From Pseudocolwellia agarivorans (GTDB lineage: Bacteria > Pseudomonadota > Gammaproteobacteria > Enterobacterales > Alteromonadaceae): DNA of 64,000 nucleotides. Location of the stretch: positions 1 through 64,000 of the forward strand of contig NZ_MUZU01000007.1 of assembly GCF_002000085.1 (NCBI RefSeq). Direction: 5' to 3'. The notes beneath the pieces were generated by a model. That model saw only the letters and a program-made list of their open reading frames with translations. It had not been told where the DNA came from and made no database searches. The translations under genes were made by a program, and so were the position numbers. Below are positions 9,440-18,436 of this stretch, piece after piece (position 1 is the stretch's first letter; each line of letters starts with the position of its first letter).

Positions 9440-10117
9440 TTAAACTGTAAAAGCTTTCATTTTATAACCTTGGCCACGTAAGGTTTCGATAAAACCATAT
9501 TTACTTTCAGGATCCAGTTTTTTACGCAAGCGTCTGATAAATACTTCTATTACATTCGAGTCTAAATCAAAGTCTTGATCGTAAATATGTTCAGTTAAAA
9601 CTGTTTTCGATTTAACTTCATTAATATGTAACATAAGGTATTCAAGTAATTTATATTCATAACTACTTAAACTTACGTCACTACCATCAACACTTACTGA
9701 CATGCTTTTAGTATTGATACTAATAGGTCCATTTTCTATTACGGGGCTTGCTTGCCCTACCGAGCGTCTAATAAGAGCGTTTAAACGCGCTGTTAGTTCT
9801 TCAGGATGGAATGGCTTAGTTAAGTAATCGTCTGCACCAGCGTCTAAGCCGGCAACCTTATCTTGCCAACTATCACGTGCCGTTAATACAATAATAGGGA
9901 AGGTAAATTGTTTATCTCGCAAAGCTTTAATTACGCTAATACCATCAATAATAGGTAAACCGATATCAATAATTGCCGCATCGTAAGGATGTTCCGTCCC
10001 TTGAAATAAACCTGACTCACCATCACTTGCTACATCTACTGAGTAGTTTTCAAGCATTAGCTGTTTTTTTAAATTACCTTGTAATTCCAAATCATCTTCT
10101 ACTAAAAGTAAACGCAT
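9440..10117 (-). CDS. OmpR/PhoP-family response regulator
   Basis: 225 residues. The receiver domain (1-115) has the acidic pair ED-D at 7-9, phospho-acceptor D51 in AAIIDIGLP, and T/K residues in VLTARD and YLTKPF. A winged-helix DNA-binding domain of the OmpR class follows (about 128-222), with EYKLLEYLM, VIEVFIRRLRKKL and LRGQGYKM. It is the partner of the downstream kinase gene. The short intergenic distance to the upstream PepSY-like gene suggests a PepSY-regulator-kinase operon. Confidence 0.94.
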   Translation of the reverse strand: MRLLLVEDDLELQGNLKKQLMLENYSVDVASDGESGLFQGTEHPYDAAIIDIGLPIIDGISVIKALRDKQFTFPIIVLTARDSWQDKVAGLDAGADDYLTKPFHPEELTARLNALIRRSVGQASPVIENGPISINTKSMSVSVDGSDVSLSSYEYKLLEYLMLHINEVKSKTVLTEHIYDQDFDLDSNVIEVFIRRLRKKLDPESKYGFIETLRGQGYKMKAFTV

Positions 10118-10131
10118 ATTATTTCCCTTTA

Positions 10132-10431
10132 TTATCTACCCTTTACTCGGCCTGACTTTGCATCAACCGTAACATTAATAATATGACCATCATCTTTTAT
10201 GACTTTAACTTTATAACCTGAACGCCCATCATTTTTAACTTTTAGTACCTTGCCGCCTACTCGACTTTTTACAATACGGGCTGCTTGACTAGAATTTTGA
10301 ACTTTATTTTGTTTAGACGACGAACCATCTGCTCTTATAAATGGCACACCATCTCCAGCCAAGGCAAACACTGGCAAAGAAGAAAATAAAATAATGGAAA
10401 TAACCAACACAAAGGCTGTAGTGTTTTTCAT
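10132..10431 (-). CDS. Small secreted PepSY-like protein
   Basis: 99 residues when started at ATG 10431, which has a strong GAGGAG 4 bases upstream. A TTG 12 bases earlier would overlap that site. A signal peptide (about 1-24) is followed by a Ser-rich linker and a single C-terminal PepSY-like repeat ending YKVKVIKDDGHIINVTVDAK. PepSY domains are often found in periplasmic inhibitor or sensor-accessory proteins. It is followed 14 bp later by the PhoP-like regulator, so it may modulate that system or be autoregulated by it. Confidence 0.82.
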   Translation of the reverse strand: MKNTTAFVLVISIILFSSLPVFALAGDGVPFIRADGSSSKQNKVQNSSQAARIVKSRVGGKVLKVKNDGRSGYKVKVIKDDGHIINVTVDAKSGRVKGR

Positions 10432-10692
10432 TGTGCTCCTCAAAATCTTTTAGAAAGCTTTCTAGCAATAGACTCATAATAACAGTGTAAGAGATTGCCT
10501 CTTCTAAATAAACTAAAGCTTTTCTTTAAGCTATGTTAACAATAAATAACTGAACCATAGCTGAACGAATAAAAGCTTTAAAATGTTCAGGTTACGTTCA
10601 GATTAAATGAGTTTTAATAGCATCATCAAAAATGCTCAGTGAATAAAATTAATGCAATAAACGAGCTTTTAAAACGATTAAGGATGTTTGTT

Positions 10693-11595
10693 ATGAATAA
10701 AAATTCAATCACATTAAATACAGAAAAAAAACCAACACAACAAAAAACTATGCATAAACTTCATATAGTAAAAGGCATTGCGCTTTCATTGGTGGTTTTA
10801 GGGTTTATTGGTTTTAGTATTAACAATGTATCTGCTGGCGAATTAAGCCAAGCGAGTATTTCGTATGGCGGTAAAACAAATCAACTTGACGACGACACGC
10901 GTAATTTAGTCATTGCACAAAACAGCCATTCAAAAGTTTATGACCAATTAATTGGTAAAGCTAAAACAAAAACCAGAGATCAAGTCATCGCTGAAAAACA
11001 AACAATGCCTGCGACCAAATCAAAAAAATTTAATGGGGTTGAAAAAAGCTTTGCACCTTTCAATACGCGAGTTTATACACCTGAATTTACTGTATACGAC
11101 GCTACTTCGTTTCTAGAAGATGATATTGACGGCGATGGCTATTACCAAACTTTTGGTGTGGTATTTGATGTAGATGTATATAACCCTAACGGTAATGAAA
11201 ACAGCGTAATTTATGCTGAGCTATACATCAGTTCAGACGGTGTTAACTGGGAACATTACTACACTACGGACGATTTTTTAATTCAAGGAAGTAATGACTT
11301 AGATCAGTTTGAAGTGATCACCACATTTGCTGAAGGTTACCGTGCTAATCATTACGATATTTTAATTGATATTTACGAAGTAGGCTTTGCCGATATTGTT
11401 GCAACTTATAGCTCTGACGATAACAATGCGCTTTATGCACTACCTTTAGAAAGTGCTGAATACGATCGAGTTTATGTAGAAGAAGTAGTGGTTCATGCGG
11501 GTAGTAATTCGATACCTTTTGTACTATTTATTGTGTTAATGACTTTAGTAAGAATAGTAAAAGTTAGATCAAAAAAAGGCACAACAACAAAATAA
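10693..11595 (+). CDS. Choice-of-anchor H family surface protein
   Basis: 300 residues from ATG 10693. That ATG is preceded by AAGGA with 8 bases spacing, which is preferred over the GTG at 10639. An N-terminal hydrophobic helix (about residues 25-45) acts as signal or anchor. The central part has the family-typical acidic stretch DDIDGDGYYQTFGVVFDVDV and repeated Tyr-Asp-rich strands. The C-terminus is a sorting-like tail, IPFVLFIVLMTLVRI followed by basic residues, as in anchor-H proteins of Alteromonadales. It is likely exported and cell-surface or outer-membrane associated. The function is unknown. It is divergent from the PepSY/PhoPQ-like operon. Confidence 0.8.
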   Translation: MNKNSITLNTEKKPTQQKTMHKLHIVKGIALSLVVLGFIGFSINNVSAGELSQASISYGGKTNQLDDDTRNLVIAQNSHSKVYDQLIGKAKTKTRDQVIAEKQTMPATKSKKFNGVEKSFAPFNTRVYTPEFTVYDATSFLEDDIDGDGYYQTFGVVFDVDVYNPNGNENSVIYAELYISSDGVNWEHYYTTDDFLIQGSNDLDQFEVITTFAEGYRANHYDILIDIYEVGFADIVATYSSDDNNALYALPLESAEYDRVYVEEVVVHAGSNSIPFVLFIVLMTLVRIVKVRSKKGTTTK

Positions 11596-11596
11596 G

Positions 11597-11837
11597 TTAA
11601 TTAACCTCAACTCGGGTTAATGAATGTTAGATAATGAATTAAAAATCTTATTTATCAAAATCTTAATCTGTATCGTTGTTTTCCTAAGTTATATTAGTCT
11701 CTCAACATTGATATTTTTGTGTATAACAAGGCGAATTTTTCTATCTAATAGCTGGCTATTAGTAATAAATTCGACGAAGTTAGGCATAAAAATAACTTGT
11801 TGAGTAACTTTGCTTATCCCGAGCTGAGGTTAATTAA
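11597..11837. repeat. 241-bp palindromic MITE-like element
   Basis: The ends are TTAATTAACCTCAACTCGGG (11597-11616) and its inverted copy CCCGAGCTGAGGTTAATTAA (11818-11837), 19 of 20 matching. The interior is also palindromic: CTCAACA...TATTTTT...GGCGAATTT...CTAATAGC on the left mirrors GCTATTAG...AATTCGACG...AAAAATA...TTGTTGAG on the right. It begins two bases after the stop of the preceding gene. It has no coding capacity, so it is non-autonomous if mobile. Confidence 0.75.
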
Positions 11838-11862
11838 GTAACACTCAAAAACTTTATAAAAA

Positions 11863-11899
11863 AATCCCGCTTATTATTAAATAATAAGCGGGATTTTTT
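11863..11899. terminator. dnaJ: Bidirectional terminator downstream of dnaJ
   Basis: AATCCCGCTTATTATT pairs with AATAATAAGCGGGATT, with A-run on the left and T-run on the right. It can stop the leftward dnaJ transcript and any rightward transcript from the gene ending at 11595. Confidence 0.85.
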
Positions 11900-11941
11900 A
11901 TTGATTAAACCGAGTTAGATTTTAAGTAAATATGATAAAAC

Positions 11942-13075
11942 TTAACCTTTTAAGTCATCAAAAAAGCTTTTTACACTATCAAAAAATCCTGACTCTTTAG
12001 GGCTATGTTTGCTATTAGTTCCCATTTTAGTTTCAAGCTGTCTTAATAAATCAGCTTGGTCACCAGAAAGGCTAACCGGTGTTTCTAATACCACTTTACA
12101 CATTAAATCGCCTGTTACATGACTACGTACTGATTTAACACCTTTACCACGTAAACGGAACATTTTGCCTGTTTGTGTTTCTTTAGGTATTTTAAGTTTA
12201 ACTTTACCAGCAAGTGTCGGTACTTCAATTTCACCACCTAATGCTGCAGTAGTAAAGCTGATTGGCATTTCGCAATATAAGTCGTTTTCATCACGTTCAA
12301 AAATCTTATGTGCTTTTACATTAGCTTGAACATATAAGTCACCTGCAGGTGCCCCATTCTCACCTGCTTCACCTTCACCCGATAAACGAATGCGATCACC
12401 CGTATCAACACCCGGTGGAATTTTAACTGATAACGTTTTGTTCTTCTGTACACGACCTTGACCATGACATGAATTACAAGGATCAGAAATAACCTTACCT
12501 TGACCATTACACGTCGGACATGTTTGTTGAACAGCAAATAACCCTTGGCGCATTTGCACTTGGCCATGACCATGACAAGTAGAACACGTTTTTGCACTGC
12601 TACCTTTTTTAGCACCACTACCATCACATGGCTCACACGCCACATAAGTAGGCACTTTAATTTCTAACGTTTTACCTTTTACGGCTTCTTCAAGCGTTAG
12701 TTCTAGGTTATAACGTAAGTCAGAACCACGTTGCTGACGTTGACGTCCGCCACCACGGCCACCACCAAAAATATCACCAAAAATATCACCAAAGTCTTGA
12801 GCACCACCGAAGCCGCCGCCAAATCCACCGCCGCCACCGTGACCACCTTGTTCAAACGCTGCATGACCATATTGATCGTAAGCTGCACGTTTTTGATCGT
12901 CGGTTAATATTTCATAAGCTTCTTTAACTTCTTTAAACTCTTCTTCTTTACCTTTATCACCTTGGTTTCTATCCGGGTGAAGTTTCATAGCTAAGCGTTT
13001 ATAAGCTTTTTTAATATCTCTTTCAGATGCATCTTTTGATACACCAAGTACTTCATAGTAATCGCGTTTTGACAT
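11942..13075 (-). CDS. dnaJ: Chaperone protein DnaJ (Hsp40)
   Basis: 377 residues. J domain (1-70) with the HPD triad in KLHPDRN, a Gly/Phe-rich linker (about 75-120), and a zinc-finger domain with four CxxCxGxG repeats ([32 protein letters not shown]). The C-terminal substrate-binding domains include [15 protein letters not shown]. DnaJ delivers unfolded clients to DnaK and stimulates its ATPase. It lies downstream of dnaK on the same strand, with a 311-bp gap occupied by repeat elements. Length and all key residues are normal for a type I DnaJ. Confidence 0.98.
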   Translation of the reverse strand: MSKRDYYEVLGVSKDASERDIKKAYKRLAMKLHPDRNQGDKGKEEEFKEVKEAYEILTDDQKRAAYDQYGHAAFEQGGHGGGGGFGGGFGGAQDFGDIFGDIFGGGRGGGRQRQQRGSDLRYNLELTLEEAVKGKTLEIKVPTYVACEPCDGSGAKKGSSAKTCSTCHGHGQVQMRQGLFAVQQTCPTCNGQGKVISDPCNSCHGQGRVQKNKTLSVKIPPGVDTGDRIRLSGEGEAGENGAPAGDLYVQANVKAHKIFERDENDLYCEMPISFTTAALGGEIEVPTLAGKVKLKIPKETQTGKMFRLRGKGVKSVRSHVTGDLMCKVVLETPVSLSGDQADLLRQLETKMGTNSKHSPKESGFFDSVKSFFDDLKG

Positions 13076-13101
13076 AGTGAATTCTTTTACTTACTTTATA
13101 G

Positions 13102-13194
13102 TTAATACCAATTTTCTTAACAACTTTTATCTGTAAAGATAAAACGGGTCGTTGTACCCTTTCGATTAAATTCGGCTAAGAAAATTAGAATTAA
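13102..13194. repeat. 93-bp inverted-repeat element between dnaK and dnaJ
   Basis: The ends TTAATACCAATTTTCTTA (13102-13119) and TAAGAAAATTAGAATTAA (13177-13194) are inverted copies with about 16 of 18 bases matching. There is no coding capacity. Size and structure fit a short MITE-like or palindromic intergenic repeat. Confidence 0.55.
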
Positions 13195-13212
13195 TATTAA
13201 ACGGTTAACATA

Positions 13213-13240
13213 ACAAAGCGCCGATATATCGACGCTTTGT
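13213..13240. terminator. Hairpin in the dnaK-dnaJ gap
   Basis: ACAAAGCGCCGATA pairs with TATCGACGCTTTGT to give a strong stem with a minimal loop but no clear T-tract. It could attenuate dnaK read-through into dnaJ or protect the dnaK mRNA end, which is a speculative role. Confidence 0.4.
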
Positions 13241-13264
13241 AATTGAGTAAAGTTCAACAATATT

Positions 13265-13386
13265 GTTGATGATTCAGATTAAGCTGTTTCTTTTAAGTTC
13301 AAGGAGAAGGCACGGAGCTTAGTTCACTAAGTGAGTACCTTCGACAAAGAAATTAGAATGAAACAGCGACAGCTGAATCTATCAAC
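13265..13386. repeat. 122-bp palindromic MITE-like element abutting the dnaK stop codon
   Basis: GTTGATGATTCAG...GCTGTTTC at the left is inverted at the right as GAAACAGC...CTGAATCTATCAAC. The centre contains another dyad (GAGCTTAG/CTAAGTGA). The right end touches the dnaK stop codon at 13387. No coding capacity. Confidence 0.65.
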
Positions 13387-15303
13387 TTATTTGTCTTCTT
13401 TTACCTCTTCAAACTCAGCGTCTACAACATCATCGCCAGCTTGACCAGCATCAGATGCTTCTGGAGCTTCGCCACTTTGTGCTTGCGCTTTAGCTTGAGC
13501 AATTTCCATTAACTTAGCTGAAGCTTCAATTGCCGCTTGTTGTTTCGCGTCAATATCTTCTTTACTATCGCCTTTAATTGCTGTTTCAAGCTCAGATAAT
13601 GCAGTTTCGATCTTCTCTTTATCTTCAGCAGGTAAATCATCACCAGCTTCAGTAATTTGAGTACGAGTTGCGTGAATCATACCATCAGCTTGGTTACGAG
13701 CCGTTACTAGTTCTTCAAACTTTTTATCTTCATCAGCGTTAGCTTCTGCGTCACGTACCATTTGATCAACTTCTTCATCAGATAAACCAGATGAAGCTTT
13801 AATAGTGATCTTCTGCTCTTTACCTGTATTTTTGTCTTTCGCCGTTACATGTAAAATACCATCAGCATCAATATCAAAAGTTACTTCAATTTGAGGTGTA
13901 CCACGTGGAGCAGCATCAATACCTTCAAGGTTAAATTGACCTAAAGATTTGTTTGCAGACGCTTGCTTACGCTCACCTTGTACAACATGTACAGTTACTG
14001 CTGACTGGTTATCTTCAGCTGTAGAGAATGTTTGTGACTGTTTGGTTGGGATAGTTGTGTTTTTATCGATAACTTTAGTCATCACACCACCCATAGTTTC
14101 AATACCTAGTGATAATGGTGTTACGTCTAATAATAAAACGTCAGTTACATCACCAGCTAAAACACCCGCTTGAATCGCAGCGCCCGCAGCTACCGCTTCA
14201 TCAGGGTTAACATCTTTACGAGGTTCTTTACCAAAAAAGTCTGTTACTGTTTTTTGTACTAGTGGCATACGTGTTTGACCACCCACTAATATCACATCGT
14301 TTACGTCACTAATAGATAAGTCAGCATCTTTAAGTGCTTGTTTAAGCGGTTCTAAAGTCGCTTTAACCATGTCTTCAACTAATGATTCTAATTTTGCACG
14401 ACTGATCTTAATGTTCATGTGCTTAGGACCAGAAGCATCAGCAGTAATGTAAGGTAAGTTTACATCTGTTGATTGTGCTGACGAAAGTTCACATTTAGCT
14501 TTTTCAGCGCCTTCTTTAAGACGTTGCATTGCTAATGGATCTTTTGTTAAATCCATACCTGAATCTTTCTTAAATTCAGCTACTAAGTAATCAATTAAAC
14601 GGTTATCAAAATCTTCACCACCTAAGTGAGTATCACCGTTAGTCGCAAGTACTTCAAATGTGTGCTCGCCTTCAACTTCATCAATTTCAATAATTGAGAT
14701 ATCGAATGTACCACCACCTAAATCGTAAACAGCAACAACTTTATCGCCTTCCTGTTTATCCATACCATAAGCTAATGCAGCAGCAGTAGGTTCGTTGATA
14801 ATACGCTTAACATCTAAACCAGCGATACGACCAGCATCTTTAGTTGCTTGACGTTGTGAATCGTTAAAGTATGCAGGAACCGTAATTACGGCTTCAGTTA
14901 CTTCTTCACCTAAGTAATCTTCTGCAGTTTTTTTCATTTTCTTTAAAACTTCAGCAGAAACTTGTGGTGGAGCTACGTTTTTATCACGAGCTGTAACCCA
15001 TGCATCACCGTTATCAGCTTTTACAATACCAAATGGCATGATGCCGATATCGCGTTGAACTTCTTTATCTTCAAAACGACGACCGATTAAACGCTTAATT
15101 GCGAATAATGTGTTTTTTGGGTTAGTTACTGCTTGACGTTTAGCAGGTTGACCAACTAATGTTTCGCCTTCTTCTGTGTAAGCGATAATTGAAGGAGTTG
15201 TACGATCCCCTTCTGCATTTTCAATAACACGCGCTTTACCGCCATCTAGTACAGCAACACAAGAGTTTGTTGTCCCTAGGTCAATACCAATTATTTTGCC
15301 CAT
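13387..15303 (-). CDS. dnaK: Chaperone protein DnaK (Hsp70)
   Basis: 638 residues, the normal Hsp70 length. The nucleotide-binding domain (1-385) has [26 protein letters not shown] and [10 protein letters not shown], then the linker [16 protein letters not shown]. The substrate-binding domain and helical lid follow, ending with an acidic tail in which EFEEVKEDK is recognisable. It is the ATP-dependent cytosolic chaperone working with DnaJ and GrpE, both encoded here. AGGATC lies before the ATG and a sigma-32 promoter is present upstream. Confidence 0.99.
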   Translation of the reverse strand: MGKIIGIDLGTTNSCVAVLDGGKARVIENAEGDRTTPSIIAYTEEGETLVGQPAKRQAVTNPKNTLFAIKRLIGRRFEDKEVQRDIGIMPFGIVKADNGDAWVTARDKNVAPPQVSAEVLKKMKKTAEDYLGEEVTEAVITVPAYFNDSQRQATKDAGRIAGLDVKRIINEPTAAALAYGMDKQEGDKVVAVYDLGGGTFDISIIEIDEVEGEHTFEVLATNGDTHLGGEDFDNRLIDYLVAEFKKDSGMDLTKDPLAMQRLKEGAEKAKCELSSAQSTDVNLPYITADASGPKHMNIKISRAKLESLVEDMVKATLEPLKQALKDADLSISDVNDVILVGGQTRMPLVQKTVTDFFGKEPRKDVNPDEAVAAGAAIQAGVLAGDVTDVLLLDVTPLSLGIETMGGVMTKVIDKNTTIPTKQSQTFSTAEDNQSAVTVHVVQGERKQASANKSLGQFNLEGIDAAPRGTPQIEVTFDIDADGILHVTAKDKNTGKEQKITIKASSGLSDEEVDQMVRDAEANADEDKKFEELVTARNQADGMIHATRTQITEAGDDLPAEDKEKIETALSELETAIKGDSKEDIDAKQQAAIEASAKLMEIAQAKAQAQSGEAPEASDAGQAGDDVVDAEFEEVKEDK

Positions 15304-15360
15304 CTTTAGGATCTCCGAATACTATTATAAAAAATATGGTTTAATCTTTCGATGAACAAT

Positions 15361-15391
15361 TAGTGGGGGCAGTAAAAAGTGTTTTCAATAG
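15361..15391 (-). promoter_or_regulatory. Sigma-32 heat-shock promoter of dnaK
   Basis: On the minus strand, TATTGAAAAC (-35; consensus CTTGAAA) is followed after about 13 bases by CCCCCACTA (-10; consensus CCCCATNT). This is about 60 bp upstream of dnaK. Spacing and both boxes agree with known RpoH promoters. Confidence 0.75.
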
Positions 15392-15486
15392 AAAAATTAA
15401 AAAAAAGTGTTTTTTTTGAAAGAAAATATGAAAACTACGGTGGAATGCCGACAATAGCGCAAATAAAGAAAAATAATTAGATCAAA

Positions 15487-15511
15487 AAAGCCAAACAATT
15501 TGTTTGGCTTT
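15487..15511 (-). terminator. grpE: Terminator of grpE
   Basis: AAAGCCAAACAA pairs with TTGTTTGGCTTT. Read on the minus strand it is followed by a T-run. It lies 28 bp after the grpE stop, separating grpE from dnaK transcription. Confidence 0.8.
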
Positions 15512-15539
15512 AATAATAAAACTTGATATTACAAGTTAA

Positions 15540-16160
15540 TTAAGCGCTAGTATCAACACTCGCTGCTTTTGAAACCATTACCATTGCAGGACGAACTAAG
15601 CGACCATTTAATTCGTAACCTTTTTGCATAACAGCAATAACAGTATTAGGCGCTACACCTTCTACTTCTTGCATAGACATAGCTTGATGTAACTCTGGAT
15701 TAAAAGGTTGGTCTTGAGGATCAACAACTTTAATACCAAATTTATCTAATCCAGCTAATAAACCTTGTAACGTTAACTCAACACCTTCACCGATAACTTT
15801 TTGCTTCTCGTCTTCAGCATCAATGCTAGCAATAGCACGTTCTAAATTATCAACGGTTGGTAATAATTCAGCCGCAAATTTTTCTAAAGCAAATTTACGT
15901 GCTTTTTCTACGTCTTGTGCTGCGCGTCTGCGTACGTTATCGACTTCAGCTTTAGCGCGGATCACAGAATCTTTTTGATCAGATACTGTCGCTTGCGCTA
16001 CAGATAAAGCTAATTCAAGCTCATTAATTTTTTCTTGCTCTTCACTAATGTTCTCAGCAGCGGCTTCAAACTGTTCTTCAACTTGTTCTTCAGCTTGTTG
16101 AACGATTTCATCAGCTAAAATTTCTTCAGCGCTTCTATTATCTGTTGACTCATTTGTCAT
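15540..16160 (-). CDS. grpE: Nucleotide exchange factor GrpE
   Basis: 206 residues from ATG 16160, supported by TTGGAG 6 bases upstream. A TTG at 16172 overlaps that ribosome site and is rejected. The N-terminal acidic, Gln/Glu-rich coiled coil (about 10-80) leads to the family core with [17 protein letters not shown] and [16 protein letters not shown]. The C-terminal beta domain ends with [20 protein letters not shown]. It is a homodimer that releases ADP from DnaK. It has its own sigma-32 promoter and is transcribed away from nadK. Confidence 0.98.
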   Translation of the reverse strand: MTNESTDNRSAEEILADEIVQQAEEQVEEQFEAAAENISEEQEKINELELALSVAQATVSDQKDSVIRAKAEVDNVRRRAAQDVEKARKFALEKFAAELLPTVDNLERAIASIDAEDEKQKVIGEGVELTLQGLLAGLDKFGIKVVDPQDQPFNPELHQAMSMQEVEGVAPNTVIAVMQKGYELNGRLVRPAMVMVSKAASVDTSA

Positions 16161-16230
16161 GAAAAACTCCAAGGTAAAACGTACTTTTAATAAAGTATAT
16201 AAACGTAATTTAAAATATAATTAAGGCTAA

Positions 16231-16259
16231 TTATGGGGATTTGTTTCCACGATTCAAGC
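16231..16259 (-). promoter_or_regulatory. Sigma-32 heat-shock promoter of grpE
   Basis: The minus strand reads GCTTGAAT, 13 bases, then CCCCATAA. This is a near-perfect match to the RpoH consensus (CTTGAAA, 11-16, CCCCATNT), about 70 bp upstream of the grpE start. Confidence 0.87.
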
Positions 16260-16366
16260 TCAAATGTGAATCATTTATAAAAAAGTCGACTTTACAATGA
16301 GATAAATACCAGCGAAACTTTGTATACTACTTCGCATAGCCTAGCTAAATTATACTAAAAAACACT

Positions 16367-17248
16367 ATGTCTCATTTATATAAAACCGTAGGATTAATTG
16401 GTAAACCTCAACATGAAGGTGCGAAAGCAACTATTGAGGCATTACATGAATATTTACATTCAAACCATTATCATGTGGTTGTTGAGCACTCTGTCGCTCA
16501 ATCGGTAGATATTAAAAATATGTCTGTTCATCCGTTAACTGAGATTGGTGAATTAGCAGATCTTGCCATTGTAGTTGGCGGCGACGGTTATATGCTAGGC
16601 GCGGCTAGAGTTTTAGCTTGCTACAATATTGGTGTAATTGGTGTAAACCGAGGTAATTTAGGTTTTTTAACAGATTTATCCCCCGATAATGTATTAGAAC
16701 CCCTTGAAGCTATTTTAAAAGGCGAGTCACGATCTGAACAACGCTTTATTATTGAAGCAGAAGTTTACCGACACGGTAAACTGAAAAGTTCTAACAGTGC
16801 CGTAAACGAAGCGGTTTTACATGCAGGTAAAGTTGCTAACATGATCGAATTTGAAGTGTATATCGATAATAGCTTCATGTTTAGCCAACGCTCAGATGGC
16901 TTAATTATTTCTACACCTACAGGTTCAACCGCTTATTCGATGTCGGCAGGTGGACCTATATTAACACCCAATTTAAACGCTCTATCATTAGTTCCCATGT
17001 TTCCACATACCTTAACAAGTCGGCCTATTGTGGTTGATGGTAATAGTGAAATTAAATTAGTACTCGCAAATGAAAACTACGAAAATCTGCAAGTAAGTTG
17101 CGATGGTCATGTAATTTTATCTGTAATGCCTGGTGATGAAGTTATTATTAAGAAAAGTGAGAATTCTATTCGATTAATTCATCCACTTGATCACAACTAC
17201 TTTACTGTATTACGTAATAAATTAAGCTGGGGCAATAAACTGTATTAA
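16367..17248 (+). CDS. nadK: NAD kinase
   Basis: 293 residues, matching bacterial NadK. It has the GGDG motif in [13 protein letters not shown] (about 68-80), the NE motif in [10 protein letters not shown], and the second nucleotide-binding region [16 protein letters not shown]. It phosphorylates NAD to NADP in the cytosol using ATP. It is divergent from grpE, an arrangement common in gammaproteobacteria. A TGTATACT extended -10-like sequence is visible near 16322, but no convincing -35 goes with it. Confidence 0.97.
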   Translation: MSHLYKTVGLIGKPQHEGAKATIEALHEYLHSNHYHVVVEHSVAQSVDIKNMSVHPLTEIGELADLAIVVGGDGYMLGAARVLACYNIGVIGVNRGNLGFLTDLSPDNVLEPLEAILKGESRSEQRFIIEAEVYRHGKLKSSNSAVNEAVLHAGKVANMIEFEVYIDNSFMFSQRSDGLIISTPTGSTAYSMSAGGPILTPNLNALSLVPMFPHTLTSRPIVVDGNSEIKLVLANENYENLQVSCDGHVILSVMPGDEVIIKKSENSIRLIHPLDHNYFTVLRNKLSWGNKLY

Positions 17249-17290
17249 AACCTGTTTAACCTGAATTCGGATTATTTATTCTTTACGTCT

Positions 17291-17318
17291 ACACAGCTGA
17301 ATAATTTTTCAGCTGTGT
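17291..17318 (+). terminator. Hairpin after nadK
   Basis: ACACAGCTGA pairs perfectly with TCAGCTGTGT around an 8-base T-rich loop, 43 bp after the nadK stop. There is no T-tract after the stem, so it may be an mRNA-end hairpin rather than an intrinsic terminator. Confidence 0.4.
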
Positions 17319-17446
17319 AACACTCATAAATTCTTATTTCCTTAGCCATAAATTCCTTCCTACTTTAATATAGTATTCAAATAACGAACGATTTGATTAA
17401 AGAACCAACTAAGTCGAAAAAATATCATAAAAATGACATAAACTAG

Positions 17447-17475
17447 TTGCAATATTCTTTAACAATCCTTAGTAT
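17447..17475 (+). promoter_or_regulatory. Sigma-70 promoter of the initiator tRNA cluster
   Basis: TTGCAA (17447-17452), 17 bases, then TAGTAT (17470-17475). It is followed by a GC-containing discriminator, as usual for stable-RNA promoters, about 105 bp before the first tRNA. Confidence 0.6.
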
Positions 17476-17582
17476 ACGCCTCGTTCTCAGGGGACAGGTT
17501 TAAAACCTACTTTTGTTAACTTTCTTTAGTAATAGAAATAAAAAATTACTGGCTTGTTTAAGTTTTACTTAAACCATTCGGA

Positions 17583-17659
<77 letters not shown>

Positions 17660-17694
17660 ATTCTTTATATTAATTAGAATCAAAATAAATTAAT

Positions 17695-17757
17695 GATGGG
17701 ATATACGACCTTGGTCGTCAGTTCACTCTTTTCAAAATAAGTGGCTCCCGTAACCAA
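17695..17757 (+). repeat. Degenerate tRNA-fMet-like copy 1
   Basis: This retains GATGGGATATACGACC, GGTCGTCAGTTCA (anticodon-stem/T-arm part of the fMet gene) and GTGGCTCCCG-AACCAA (its 3' end). The T-loop is replaced by CTCTTTTCAAAATAA. It cannot fold as a tRNA. It lies within the 264-bp tandem unit. Confidence 0.7.
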
Positions 17758-17846
17758 CTTTTTACTCAAGTATAAAAGAGTTGTTCTTCTAAAGAGAATT
17801 AAAACCTTTAGGGCTTTCTTCTTATTTCTTAAGAAGTTCATTCGGA

Positions 17847-17923
<77 letters not shown>

Positions 17924-17957
17924 ATTCTTATATTAATTAAAATTACAATAAATTAAT

Positions 17958-18020
17958 GATGGGATATACGACCTAGGTCGTCAGTTCACTCTTTTCAAAA
18001 TAAGTGGCTCCCGCAACCAA
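17958..18020 (+). repeat. Degenerate tRNA-fMet-like copy 2
   Basis: Nearly identical to the degenerate copy at 17695 (period about 263 bp), ending GTGGCTCCCGCAACCAA. A third, shorter remnant (CGTCAGTTCACTCTTTTCAA) follows at about 18063-18098. Confidence 0.7.
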
Positions 18021-18246
18021 TTTCTATTTAAATACTCAAAAAAATACTTTTAACTTTTAGTCACGACTTATCGTCAGTTCACTCTTTTCAAAAGCGTGAT
18101 ATTTACGTAAATAGTTTGCTCTCTAAAACATAAAGCTTGAGCTTTTTTAATTCTGGTTAATCTTTCTTTACTGAAATCGGAATGGCGTTATTCGTTATAT
18201 TTTTAAGTCCAAGTGAATTTACCGATACACTCGTTGCTTTAGATGA

Positions 18247-18327
18247 TTATGCATGCACTTGACTCACTACTGTTGCAACACCAGCAGCACAACTAAGTTT
18301 TAAAAAAGCCTGCTTATCTAACTTCAT
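18247..18327 (-). pseudogene. Short signal-peptide-like ORF, probable gene remnant
   Basis: ATG 18327 with AAGGAAA 7 bases upstream opens MKLDKQAFLKLSCAAGVATV, ending with VHA and a TAA after 26 codons. The same frame would continue for 29 more codons before the next stop. The peptide resembles an export signal. It is either a very short peptide gene or, more likely, a secreted-protein gene broken by a stop. Nothing else is seen in 18100-18436. Confidence 0.4.
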
Positions 18328-18436
18328 AAGTTTTCCTTTTTACCTACTCATTCACCTATGTTCGATGACGAAGGGCTAAAACAATAATCCTTTACGGTAA
18401 ATCATTAGAAAATTAGGTTAAGCAACCATTAGAAAA

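Noticed and set aside
13102-13386. Possible CRISPR-like array
   Set aside because: The repeats are inverted, differ from each other and are not regularly spaced with unique spacers.
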